Notes under the pieces: model-generated
What the model saw: only the letters and a program-made list of their open reading frames with translations
Database searches by the model: none
Told to the model about the DNA's origin: nothing
Shown here: positions 1-5,174 of the stretch, piece after piece
Position numbering within the stretch: position 1 is the stretch's first letter
Layout: every line of letters starts with the position of its first letter
Source of the DNA: DSNY01 sp016861185
GTDB lineage: Bacteria > Pseudomonadota > Gammaproteobacteria > Burkholderiales > Burkholderiaceae_F
Length of the DNA stretch: 11,698 bases
Reading direction: 5' to 3'
Assembly (NCBI GenBank): GCA_030263275.1
Contig: SZOR01000122.1
Coordinates: 1-11,698, forward strand
Made by a program: the position numbers and the translations under genes

Positions 1-294
1 CAGCGTCACGCTTTCCAGCGCGGCGAGCACGGCGGCGCGGTCGGCTTCGCTGTTGATCGGACGATCGTCGCCCTTGCCGAGGCGCTTGACCGACGCATCC
101 GAATTCACCGCGACGACGAGGCTCGCGCCGAGCGCGCGCGCCTGCGCCAGATACGTCACGTGGCCGCGATGCAGCAGGTCGAACACGCCGTTGGTCAGCA
201 CGATCGGCCGCGCGAGCTGTGCGACGCGTGCCGCGAGATCCGTGCGCGCGACGACCTTCTGTTCGAAGCGCGGAGCAGGGTAGCGCTCAGGCAC
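1..294 (-). CDS. rfaE2: D-glycero-beta-D-manno-heptose 1-phosphate adenylyltransferase (HldC/RfaE2), 3' end beyond left edge
   Basis: Cytoplasmic nucleotidyltransferase that joins ATP to D-glycero-beta-D-manno-heptose 1-phosphate, giving ADP-D,D-heptose. The first 98 codons are visible and the gene runs off the left edge. The translation has the cytidylyltransferase-like core TNGVFDLLHRGH at residues 34-45, with the HxGH-type nucleotide-binding motif as HRGH at 42-45. NSDASVKRLGKGDDRP follows from residue 64, typical of the RfaE C-terminal domain. It is a stand-alone domain, because the kinase half is the separate gene at 3307-4257. I chose the GTG at 294 because it overlaps the gmhB stop by 8 bases, has a GAGG ribosome site about 6 bases upstream, and gives the usual short N-terminal extension. 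Translational coupling to gmhB is likely. Family assignment is firm; the exact start is inferred. Confidence 0.9.
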   Translation of the reverse strand, partial: MPERYPAPRFEQKVVARTDLAARVAQLARPIVLTNGVFDLLHRGHVTYLAQARALGASLVVAVNSDASVKRLGKGDDRPINSEADRAAVLAALESVTL

Positions 295-877
295 GCGCGG
301 CCTCGTCGAGCAGGTCCGCAAGCTGGGCGCTGCGCACTGCATCGAGCAGCGAGCGGAAGCGCGCGGTCGCCAGCCCGCCGTCGTCTTCGTCGCCTGGGTC
401 GAGCCGACCGTCGGTGCCGAGCAGAACACGCTGCGGCACACCCGCCGCGTGCGCCGCCTGGAGATCCGAGCGCTTGTCGCCGAACAGCACCGAGCGCGCG
501 AGATCGAGCCCCAGCTCGTGCGCAGCCGCGAGCAGCATGCCCGGCGCCGGCTTGCGGCACGTGCAGTTCACCCGGTACTGACCCTGCCCCTCGGTTGGAT
601 GGTGCGGACAGGAATACACGCCCGCGAGCGGCGCGCCCGCCGCGCGGAACTGCTCGCGCATCCAGCGCGTCAGCTTCTCGAAGTCCTCGGTCGTGTACAG
701 CCCGCGCGCGATGCCCGACTGATTGGTGATCACGACCAGCGCGAACCCGCGCTCCGCAAGCGCGCGCGCCGCTTCGAGCACGCCCGGCACGAAGTGGAAG
801 TCCTCCTGCCGCACGACGTAGCCGAGATCGACGTTGATCACGCCGTCGCGATCGAGGAAGGCAGCGCGGCGTGTCAT
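287..877 (-). CDS. gmhB: D-glycero-beta-D-manno-heptose 1,7-bisphosphate 7-phosphatase (GmhB)
   Basis: HAD-superfamily phosphatase that removes the 7-phosphate of heptose 1,7-bisphosphate, the third step of ADP-heptose synthesis. The 196-residue length is normal for the family. The catalytic motif DRDGVIN puts the nucleophile at Asp9 and the acid/base at Asp11. HAD motif II is TNQSG at 51-55. A zinc-binding loop is visible as Cys90, His92, Cys105 and Cys107. The motif IV acidic residues are in FGDKRSD (Asp134, Asp138). The ATG at 877 fits the family N-terminus, but no Shine-Dalgarno precedes it: the 26 bases between hldD and gmhB are taken up by a palindromic repeat motif. Its 3' end overlaps the rfaE2 start. 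The protein is probably translated from the polycistronic heptose message. Confidence 0.95.
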   Translation of the reverse strand: MTRRAAFLDRDGVINVDLGYVVRQEDFHFVPGVLEAARALAERGFALVVITNQSGIARGLYTTEDFEKLTRWMREQFRAAGAPLAGVYSCPHHPTEGQGQYRVNCTCRKPAPGMLLAAAHELGLDLARSVLFGDKRSDLQAAHAAGVPQRVLLGTDGRLDPGDEDDGGLATARFRSLLDAVRSAQLADLLDEAARA

Positions 878-879
878 GA

Positions 880-905
880 AAAATTGGGGTCAGACACCAT
901 TTTTT
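880..905. repeat. REP-like palindromic motif between hldD and gmhB
   Basis: The sequence holds an interrupted palindrome, TGGGGTCAGACACCA, flanked by A/T runs on both sides; 12 of its 15 positions match their own reverse complement. It supplies the hldD stop codon (TAA at 904-906, read on the minus strand) at one end and stops at the gmhB ATG at the other. From memory, TGGGGTCAGA-type motifs recur between genes in many betaproteobacterial genomes, but only one copy is visible here, so repeat status is not shown by this window. A transcript of either strand could form a short hairpin followed by U-rich sequence, so it might also act as a weak attenuator or RNA-stability element. Confidence 0.55.
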
Positions 906-1896
906 AGCCACCACTTTTCAGCAGCCACCGCACGTACGCGGCGGTGCCGTGCTCCACCGACTGCATCGGCGCTTCGAAGCCGGTCGTGCGCAGGCGCGCA
1001 ATGTCGGCTTGCGTGTACGCCTGGTACTTGCCGCGCAAGGCTTCGGGAAACGCGATGTACTCGATCTTGCCCTGCGCGACCGCATGCGCGAGCGACAGCG
1101 GCGCCTCGTGGTTCGCCTCGCGCATCGTGTTCACGACCGCGAGCGCCACGTCGTTGAAGCTCTGCGCGCGGCCGGTGCCGACGTTGTAGATGCCGGAGAC
1201 GGGCTTGTCCGCGAAGTGCAGGTTGACCGCGATCACGTCGTCGACATGGATGAAGTCGCGCCGCTGTTCGCCGTTCGTATAGCCGTGGCTGCCTTCGAAC
1301 AGTTTGACCCTGCCTTCGGCGCGGAACTGGTTGAAGTGATGAAACGCCACCGACGCCATGCGTCCCTTGTGCGATTCGCGCGGGCCGTAGACGTTGAAGT
1401 AGCGCAGCCCGATCACCGGCGCCGTCAGCGCGTGCATGCGCCGGCGCACGATCTGATCGAACAGGAACTTCGAGTAGCCGTAGACGTTCAGCGGCTTCTC
1501 GTGCGCGCGGTCCTCCTTGAACACGGGCCCGAGCCCGTACACCGATCCGCTCGACGCGTAAATGAACGGCACGCGCAGCTCCTGGCACCAGTCGAGCAGC
1601 GCGAGCGAATAGCGGTAGTTGTTCTCCAGCATGTAGCGGCCGTCGGACTCCATCGTGTCCGAGCACGCGCCCTGGTGGAAGACGAGATCGGGCTTGGGCA
1701 GCGCGCGCCGCCGCACCAGCTCGACGAACTCACCCTTGTCCAGGTAGTCGGCGATCTCGCAGTCGGTCAGGTTGCGGAACTTCTCGGCGCGCGTCAGGTT
1801 GTCGACCGCGACGATGTCACTTTCGCCGCGCCCGTTCAGCGCCTTGACGTTGTTCGCGCCGATGAAACCGGCCGCGCCGGTGACGATGATCTTCAT
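904..1896 (-). CDS. hldD: ADP-L-glycero-D-manno-heptose 6-epimerase (HldD)
   Basis: Short-chain dehydrogenase/reductase-type epimerase that converts ADP-D,D-heptose to ADP-L,D-heptose, the last step of the pathway, with bound NADP. The 330-residue protein starts with the Rossmann motif TGAAGFIGANN (residues 6-16). YASS at 113-116 gives the active-site Ser116. NVYGYSK gives Tyr139 and Lys143 (YxxxK). SHKGRMAS places Lys178 where E. coli HldD has its second catalytic lysine. The open frame extends further upstream, but the ATG at 1896 is the start: AAAGGG lies about 6 bases before it and the family begins here. It lies 22 bases after vapC, in the same direction, so its expression must pass through, or start within, the toxin-antitoxin block. 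The 5' end is partly duplicated at 2644-2685. Confidence 0.96.
   Translation of the reverse strand: MKIIVTGAAGFIGANNVKALNGRGESDIVAVDNLTRAEKFRNLTDCEIADYLDKGEFVELVRRRALPKPDLVFHQGACSDTMESDGRYMLENNYRYSLALLDWCQELRVPFIYASSGSVYGLGPVFKEDRAHEKPLNVYGYSKFLFDQIVRRRMHALTAPVIGLRYFNVYGPRESHKGRMASVAFHHFNQFRAEGRVKLFEGSHGYTNGEQRRDFIHVDDVIAVNLHFADKPVSGIYNVGTGRAQSFNDVALAVVNTMREANHEAPLSLAHAVAQGKIEYIAFPEALRGKYQAYTQADIARLRTTGFEAPMQSVEHGTAAYVRWLLKSGG
1855..1896 (-). repeat. Direct repeat copy 1: first 14 codons of hldD
   Basis: These 42 bases are the start of intact hldD. They match 2644-2685 in the same orientation at 37 of 42 positions, counted by eye, and similarity stops abruptly beyond codon 14. The two copies bracket vapBC at a period of 789 bases. 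Confidence 0.85.
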
Positions 1897-1918
1897 GACG
1901 CCCTTTCGTTTGGCGGCG

Positions 1919-2344
1919 CTACAGCGGGCTGCGCCAGCGCAGACCGGCAAAACGGCTGAAATCGCGGTCGGTCGTGATCCACTCGCAACCGCCCTCGATG
2001 GCAAGTGCGGCGAAGTAGGCGTCCGGTATGAGATTCCCTTTGACCTTCGCCTCAGTACAGAGGCGGCGGAAGATCGTCCAATGCCGCTCGCCCGGTTCGA
2101 TCAGCATGGCATTCGGCTGCTCGCGAAGCTGCTCGGCGAATTCGAGCGCCTGCGCGAGCGTGCTCGGCGCAGCAAACACCTTCGGGTGGGTCACAACGCG
2201 GATGAATCCGCTCAGCACGAGCTCCGAAACCCCGTAACGCTCTTCACCGTTGATCGTGGCCTCCAGCCAGCGCCGGCACGGCACATGATGCTCGGTGTCC
2301 TCGCGATGCGCGTAGACGAGCACATTGACGTCCGGCAGGACCAC
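1919..2344 (-). CDS. vapC: VapC-family PIN-domain ribonuclease toxin
   Basis: Probable type II toxin, a Mg-dependent RNase of the PIN family. The 141-residue protein opens with LPDVNVLVYA, putting the first acidic active-site residue at Asp5. Further acidic candidates are Glu41, Asp108 (in LIPDAYFAA) and Asp126/Asp128 in TTDRDF. The stretch FIRVVTHPKVF is characteristic of the VapC subfamily common in mycobacteria and proteobacteria. It starts with GTG directly after the vapB TGA, with GGAG about 9 bases upstream, so antitoxin and toxin are translationally coupled. All expected acidic residues are present, so it looks active. The RNA target cannot be told from sequence. hldD follows after 22 bases. 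Confidence 0.92.
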   Translation of the reverse strand: MVLPDVNVLVYAHREDTEHHVPCRRWLEATINGEERYGVSELVLSGFIRVVTHPKVFAAPSTLAQALEFAEQLREQPNAMLIEPGERHWTIFRRLCTEAKVKGNLIPDAYFAALAIEGGCEWITTDRDFSRFAGLRWRSPL

Positions 2345-2581
2345 TCACGACTCCATCGTGTCGAGCAAGGACGCGGAGTCGTCGAGATCGACACCCGGAC
2401 GCACGCCCGACCCCTTCACCGTCCTGAGCTTGACCGGCGCGCGCCTGCTTGCGCGCGTGCGCCGCTGCAGCGACTCGCGCAACGCCTCCTCAAGCACCGA
2501 GGTCAGCGTTCGTCCGGTTTCGGCCGCGCGCTTCTTCGCCTGAGCGAGGAGGTGTTGATCCAGTCTTACCGTCGTTCGCAT
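2345..2581 (-). CDS. vapB: VapB-type ribbon-helix-helix antitoxin
   Basis: Small 78-residue DNA-binding antitoxin paired with the PIN toxin next to it. The N-terminus MRTTVRLDQHLLAQAKKRA fits a ribbon-helix-helix fold (beta strand at residues 2-7, helices to about residue 40). A basic linker follows (RRTRASRR). The C-terminus GVRPGVDLDDSASLLDTME resembles the toxin-wrapping tail of VapB proteins paired with this VapC subfamily. As known for the family, the VapBC complex should bind its own promoter; a palindrome with TTGACA lies immediately upstream. No ribosome site precedes the ATG at 2581 and the predicted transcript begins almost at the ATG, so translation may be leaderless. It shows no similarity to the other antitoxin beyond the fold class. 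Confidence 0.88.
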   Translation of the reverse strand: MRTTVRLDQHLLAQAKKRAAETGRTLTSVLEEALRESLQRRTRASRRAPVKLRTVKGSGVRPGVDLDDSASLLDTMES

Positions 2582-2588
2582 GCGTCAG

Positions 2589-2626
2589 AGCATGCCGGCC
2601 GTGCATCAATATGTCAAACGGCCGGC
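2589..2626 (-). promoter_or_regulatory. vapBC promoter with overlapping palindromic operator
   Basis: On the minus strand TTGACA (2612-2617) is followed by a 17-base spacer and CATGCT (2589-2594), a consensus -35 with a weak -10. A perfect 9-base inverted repeat, gccggccgt at 2594-2602 and acggccggc at 2618-2626, has a 15-base centre that contains the -35. This is the arrangement expected of an autoregulated antitoxin operator. No T-run follows, so it is not a good intrinsic terminator. The function is inferred. Confidence 0.6.
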
Positions 2627-2685
2627 AGCAGGGAAGGCATCGACGCGCCGATGAAACCGACGGCACCGGTGACGATGACCCTCAT
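2614..2685 (-). pseudogene. Truncated hldD 5' remnant (23 codons)
   Basis: A short frame starts ATG at 2685, 9 bases after the upstream toxin gene, and reads MRVIVTGAVGFIGAS before ending at TGA 2614-2616. Its first 14 residues are the Rossmann nucleotide-binding start of a nucleotide-sugar epimerase and match intact hldD in this window (MKIIVTGAAGFIGA) at 11 of 14. The DNA matches 1855-1896 at 37 of 42 bases. Beyond that, similarity is lost and the reading frame runs into the vapBC operator. It is far too short to be an enzyme. The best reading is a leftover from insertion of vapBC at the hldD start, or a broken paralogue brought in with it. Direct repeat copy 2 is 2644-2685. Confidence 0.8.
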
Positions 2686-2694
2686 CGCCAGGGT

Positions 2695-2991
2695 TCAGTG
2701 GTAGTCGGACTCGCGCTGATGGCGAACCGCGAGGATCGTGATGGACCGCGCGTCATCGATCCGAAAGAGCGCAACGTAGCCGGCGCTGCCGAAAGGAATC
2801 ACGAGCTCGCGCAACAGCGGATCCGAGCCCGCTTTGCGGCAAGAGAACGGCGAAAACTCCAGCAACCGAAGGGCGCGCCGGATCGCGCGCTCGGCACGCG
2901 CCGCCGCCGCGAGATCGCGCTCGAGCAGGAAATCGAACATGCGCAGGAGATCGTCTTCGGCGTCGGGCGTAAAGCGGACCGAAAACCTCAT
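2695..2991 (-). CDS. ParE/RelE-superfamily toxin
   Basis: Small 98-residue toxin of the ParE/RelE fold. Features typical of the family are the opening RFSVRFTPDAEDDLLRMFDFL, the central LLRELVIPFGSAGYVALFRID strand region and the ending VRHQRESDYH, which is close to the usual ParE ending. ParE members poison DNA gyrase and RelE members cut mRNA on the ribosome; sequence inspection alone does not settle which applies, although the ending favours ParE. Its ATG overlaps the antitoxin stop by four bases (ATGA), with no clear ribosome site, so it should be made only by coupled translation. The hldD remnant begins 9 bases after its stop. It appears intact. Confidence 0.88.
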   Translation of the reverse strand: MRFSVRFTPDAEDDLLRMFDFLLERDLAAAARAERAIRRALRLLEFSPFSCRKAGSDPLLRELVIPFGSAGYVALFRIDDARSITILAVRHQRESDYH

Positions 2992-3266
2992 CGCGGTCGA
3001 GCCGATTTTCGGCGTGCCCCCTTGAGTCGCGCGCCGAGCTTCGCAACGACTTCGGCTGCCGATACGTAACCTCCGCTGCGCTTGGCGCGGCGCTCCGCTG
3101 CGAGCCCGCGCGCGATGAATTCGGCCTGCGCTCGGCGCTCGTCGATGCTCTTGCGCACCGACTCGAGCACGAACGATGACAGCGTTTCACCCTCTTCGAG
3201 GACCCGCTCGGCGGCCTTGCGCAGCTCGGGATCGACGCGCAACGCTGGAATCGTGCTCGTTTTCAC
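2988..3266 (-). CDS. Ribbon-helix-helix antitoxin partner of the ParE/RelE-like toxin
   Basis: A 92-residue protein with an N-terminal strand-helix-helix pattern: TIPALRVDPELRKAAERVL followed by GETLSSFVLESVRKSIDERRAQ. This fits the CopG/ParD-like DNA-binding fold. The remainder is a highly basic, alanine-rich tail with GYVSAAEVVAKL at about residues 66-77, probably the toxin-contacting segment. The GTG at 3266 is the start: GAGGG lies about 8 bases upstream, and the nearby upstream ATG codons are out of frame. It overlaps the toxin start by four bases. A perfect palindrome with a good -10 element lies just upstream, which suggests autorepression. The antitoxin subfamily name is uncertain, but its role as partner of the adjacent toxin is well supported by layout. 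Confidence 0.82.
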   Translation of the reverse strand: MKTSTIPALRVDPELRKAAERVLEEGETLSSFVLESVRKSIDERRAQAEFIARGLAAERRAKRSGGYVSAAEVVAKLGARLKGARRKSARPR

Positions 3267-3277
3267 GGGGAGCCCTC

Positions 3278-3303
3278 ATGCATCGCAGTTGCGATGCATT
3301 GTA
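3278..3303 (-). promoter_or_regulatory. Promoter -10 and palindromic operator of the first toxin-antitoxin pair
   Basis: A perfect inverted repeat has arms atgcatcgca at 3278-3287 and tgcgatgcat at 3290-3299, with a two-base centre. On the minus strand a -10-like TACAAT (3298-3303) overlaps its upstream edge; the best -35 candidate, TTGTTC, is weak and lies 15 bases further up, inside the rfaE1 3' end. Transcription would start within the palindrome, so a bound antitoxin would block it. The palindrome fills much of the 40-base gap between rfaE1 and the antitoxin. Operator function is inferred. Confidence 0.6.
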
Positions 3304-3306
3304 CGC

Positions 3307-4257
3307 TCAGGACCCGCCGAACAACTCGTCGTAGCTCACCGTCGCCGTGCCCAGCTTGCCGACGACGATGCCGCCCGCGCGGTTGGCCGCCTCGACCGCC
3401 TGCCGCAGCGTCGCGCCGGCCGCGAGCATCACGCCGAGCGTGGCGATCACCGTATCGCCGGCGCCGCTGACGTCGAACACTTCGCGCGCCTGCGCCGGCA
3501 CCGACCACGTGCCCGCGTCGGTGAACAGCGTCATGCCTTCCTCGCTGCGCGTGACCAGCAGCGCCTGCAGATCGAGCTCGCGGCGCAGCTTCTGCGCGCG
3601 CGCTTCGAGATCGGTTTCGCTCCTCCAGCGGCCGACCACTTCGCGCAGCTCCGCCCGATTCGGCGTGACGACCGTGGCGCGCGCATAGCGCGAGTAGTCG
3701 TCGCCTTTCGGGTCGACGAGAATGGGTTTGCCCGCCGCGTGCGCCAGCTCGATCATCCGCCCGATGTGCGTGAGCCCGCCCTTGCCGTAGTCCGACAGGA
3801 TCACGAGGTCGTAGTCCGGCAGCAGCGCTTCGTATTCGCCCAGCTTGGCGAGCAGCACCTCGTTGTCCGGCAGCGTCTCGAAGTCCGCGCGCAGCATCTG
3901 CTGGCGGCGGCCGATCACGCGCAGTTTGACGGTCGTCGCCATTTGCGCATCGGTGTGCGCATGCGGCGCGATGCCCGAGGCGTCGAGCAGCCGCACGAGC
4001 GCGCGGCCCGCCTCGTCGTCGCCGACCACGGTCAGCAGCCCCGCGCGCGCACCGAGCGCGACCACGTTGCGCGCGACGTTGGCCGCACCGCCCAGCCGCT
4101 CTTCGGTGCGCTGGATGCGAACGACCGGCACCGGCGCTTCCGGCGAGATGCGTTCGACTTCGCCGAACCAGTAGCGGTCGAGCATCACGTCGCCGACGAC
4201 CAGCACGCGGCGGGCAGCGACGGCGTCCTTCGAAATCGATGGCACTTTCAGGAGCAA
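3307..4257 (-). CDS. rfaE1: D-glycero-beta-D-manno-heptose-7-phosphate kinase (HldA/RfaE1)
   Basis: PfkB/ribokinase-family kinase that phosphorylates heptose 7-phosphate at C1, the second step of the pathway. It corresponds to the N-terminal domain of E. coli HldE; here the adenylyltransferase is the separate gene rfaE2. Visible features (numbered from the TTG) are VLVVGDVMLDRYWFGEVERISPEAPVPVV at about 18-46, GGAAN at 56-60, DPK at 182-184, TPN at 198-200, and the ATP-site signature DVSGAGDT with catalytic Asp268. The start is unsure: TTG at 4257, 7 bases after gmhA, gives 316 residues, and GTG at 4245 gives 312. Neither has a strong ribosome site, so coupling to gmhA is likely. The pathway genes downstream are separated from it by the toxin-antitoxin block. 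Confidence 0.94.
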   Translation of the reverse strand: MLLKVPSISKDAVAARRVLVVGDVMLDRYWFGEVERISPEAPVPVVRIQRTEERLGGAANVARNVVALGARAGLLTVVGDDEAGRALVRLLDASGIAPHAHTDAQMATTVKLRVIGRRQQMLRADFETLPDNEVLLAKLGEYEALLPDYDLVILSDYGKGGLTHIGRMIELAHAAGKPILVDPKGDDYSRYARATVVTPNRAELREVVGRWRSETDLEARAQKLRRELDLQALLVTRSEEGMTLFTDAGTWSVPAQAREVFDVSGAGDTVIATLGVMLAAGATLRQAVEAANRAGGIVVGKLGTATVSYDELFGGS

Positions 4258-4264
4258 CCCCGTA

Positions 4265-4849
4265 TCAGTTCTCGGGATTATCCCAGCCGCCGACCCCCAG
4301 CTCCTTCTCGATCAGCGCGCACATCACGTGGCCGAGGAAGATGTGCGCCTCCTGGATGCGCGCTGTTTCGTCCGATGGCACGACGATCGGCAGGTCGACC
4401 AGCGGCGCGAGCTTGCCGCCGTCGCGGCCGAGGAAGCCCACCGTGTAGATGCCCATCGGCTTGGCGACCTCGACCGCGCGGACGACGTTCGGCGAATTAC
4501 CCGAGGTCGAGATCGCGATCAGCACGTCGCCCGCGCGGCCGAGCCCCTCGACCTGCCGCGCGAACACCTCGTCGAAGCCGAAGTCGTTGCCGATGCACGT
4601 CAGCGCCGAAGAGTCCGTGCTGAGCGCCAGCCCCGGCAGCGCGCGGCGATCGCGCACGAGCCGGCCGACGAGCTCGGCGGCCAGATGCTGCGCGTCGGCC
4701 GCGGAGCCGCCGTTGCCGCAGAAGAGAATCTTCGCGCCCGATCGAATGGCGGTAGCGCACCGTCTCGCGGACTGTTCGACCTGCGGACGCAGTGTTGGCA
4801 GCCGGTCCAAGACGTCACGGTGCGCAGCAAGGAAGGAATCGAAAGACAT
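4265..4849 (-). CDS. gmhA: Sedoheptulose 7-phosphate isomerase (GmhA)
   Basis: SIS-domain isomerase that converts sedoheptulose 7-phosphate to D-glycero-D-manno-heptose 7-phosphate and so commits carbon to LPS heptose. At 194 residues it has the family length. The phosphate-binding motifs are FCGNGGSAADAQHLAAEL at 43-60 and STSGNS at 114-119. The metal-site residues of the Burkholderia-type enzyme can be placed by spacing: His55, Glu59, Gln166 and His174. The ATG at 4849 has GGAGAA about 6 bases upstream. It is the first gene of the minus-strand heptose operon, so the operon promoter should lie in the divergent region 4850-5174. Confidence 0.96.
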   Translation of the reverse strand: MSFDSFLAAHRDVLDRLPTLRPQVEQSARRCATAIRSGAKILFCGNGGSAADAQHLAAELVGRLVRDRRALPGLALSTDSSALTCIGNDFGFDEVFARQVEGLGRAGDVLIAISTSGNSPNVVRAVEVAKPMGIYTVGFLGRDGGKLAPLVDLPIVVPSDETARIQEAHIFLGHVMCALIEKELGVGGWDNPEN

Positions 4850-5174
4850 CCGCAGTTCTCCGGATTCTGGGAACGTCCCGCAGCGAGCCCTGATGCCGAC
4901 TCATCCCAGCGAGCAACCAGCTCATTTCAATGAAGCAAGCGGATTATTCACCAACGTCGACTCCGGACTCTGAACTAGAATCCGCCCGCTCTGCGTGTTA
5001 GCCGAGGGGGTCAGCGGAGTCGCTCCCGGAAGCGCGTGCTGTAGCGAGATCGCTTCGCATCGCGCGACTACGGCTCGATCTACTGATCGACCGCGCTTTC
5101 GCAACATGACCCACTCCAACGTGGCGCTAAACCGCGCACTTGGTCGAGGAAAGTGGCGCCCAACAGGGAAGGAA
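4850..5174. other. Divergent intergenic region between heptose operon and polysaccharide cluster
   Basis: No convincing gene lies in these 325 bases. The frame of wlbA is open back to 4995, but the upstream part has no family similarity and no ribosome site. The region must hold the gmhA promoter and probably that of the wlb cluster. Candidate -10 boxes are AATAAT on the minus strand (4943-4948) and TAGAAT on the plus strand (4976-4981), both without a good -35. An imperfect palindrome at 4964-4984 (arms cggactct and agaatccg, one mismatch, five-base loop) overlaps the latter. TGCTGTAGCGAG near 5037 partly resembles the ops element of RfaH-controlled surface-polysaccharide operons (9 of 12 positions by eye). 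Confidence 0.5.
5072..5093 (+). promoter_or_regulatory. Hairpin-forming inverted repeat in the wlb leader
   Basis: A perfect six-base inverted repeat, tcgatc at 5075-5080 and gatcga at 5085-5090, encloses the loop tact. With one bulged base the stem extends to nine pairs through the neighbouring cgg and ccg. It lies about 80 bases before the wlbA start and would be in the 5' leader if transcription begins near 4988. It is not followed by a clear U-run, so I read it as an operator or leader hairpin candidate, not a terminator. Confidence 0.35.

Noticed and set aside
949..1959. Plus-strand open frame of 336 codons opposite hldD
   Set aside because: It is fully antisense to hldD, with Arg/Val/Asp-rich low-information sequence and no ribosome site.
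2594..2626. Intrinsic terminator at the palindrome before vapB
   Set aside because: The stem is GC-rich, but the loop is 15 bases and no T-run follows on either strand; a promoter/operator explains it better.
1772..2704. Plus-strand open frame of 310 codons opposite the vapBC region
   Set aside because: It runs across hldD, vapC, vapB and their promoter on the other strand. The minus-strand genes have clear families and coupled starts, so this is a shadow.
3082..4623. Long plus-strand open frame of 513 codons opposite rfaE1 and gmhA
   Set aside because: It is antisense to two firmly identified enzymes, its composition is dominated by Arg, Ala, His and Asp, and it has no family motif; typical of a high-GC shadow frame.
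4861..4984. Inverted repeat cggattct (4861-4868) and agaatccg (4977-4984)
   Set aside because: Eight-base arms more than 100 bases apart are expected about once by chance in a region this size.
4995..5174. 60-codon N-terminal extension of the WlbA frame
   Set aside because: It has no similarity to the family, no ribosome site and an unusual composition. A strong ribosome site and the canonical N-terminus are at 5175.
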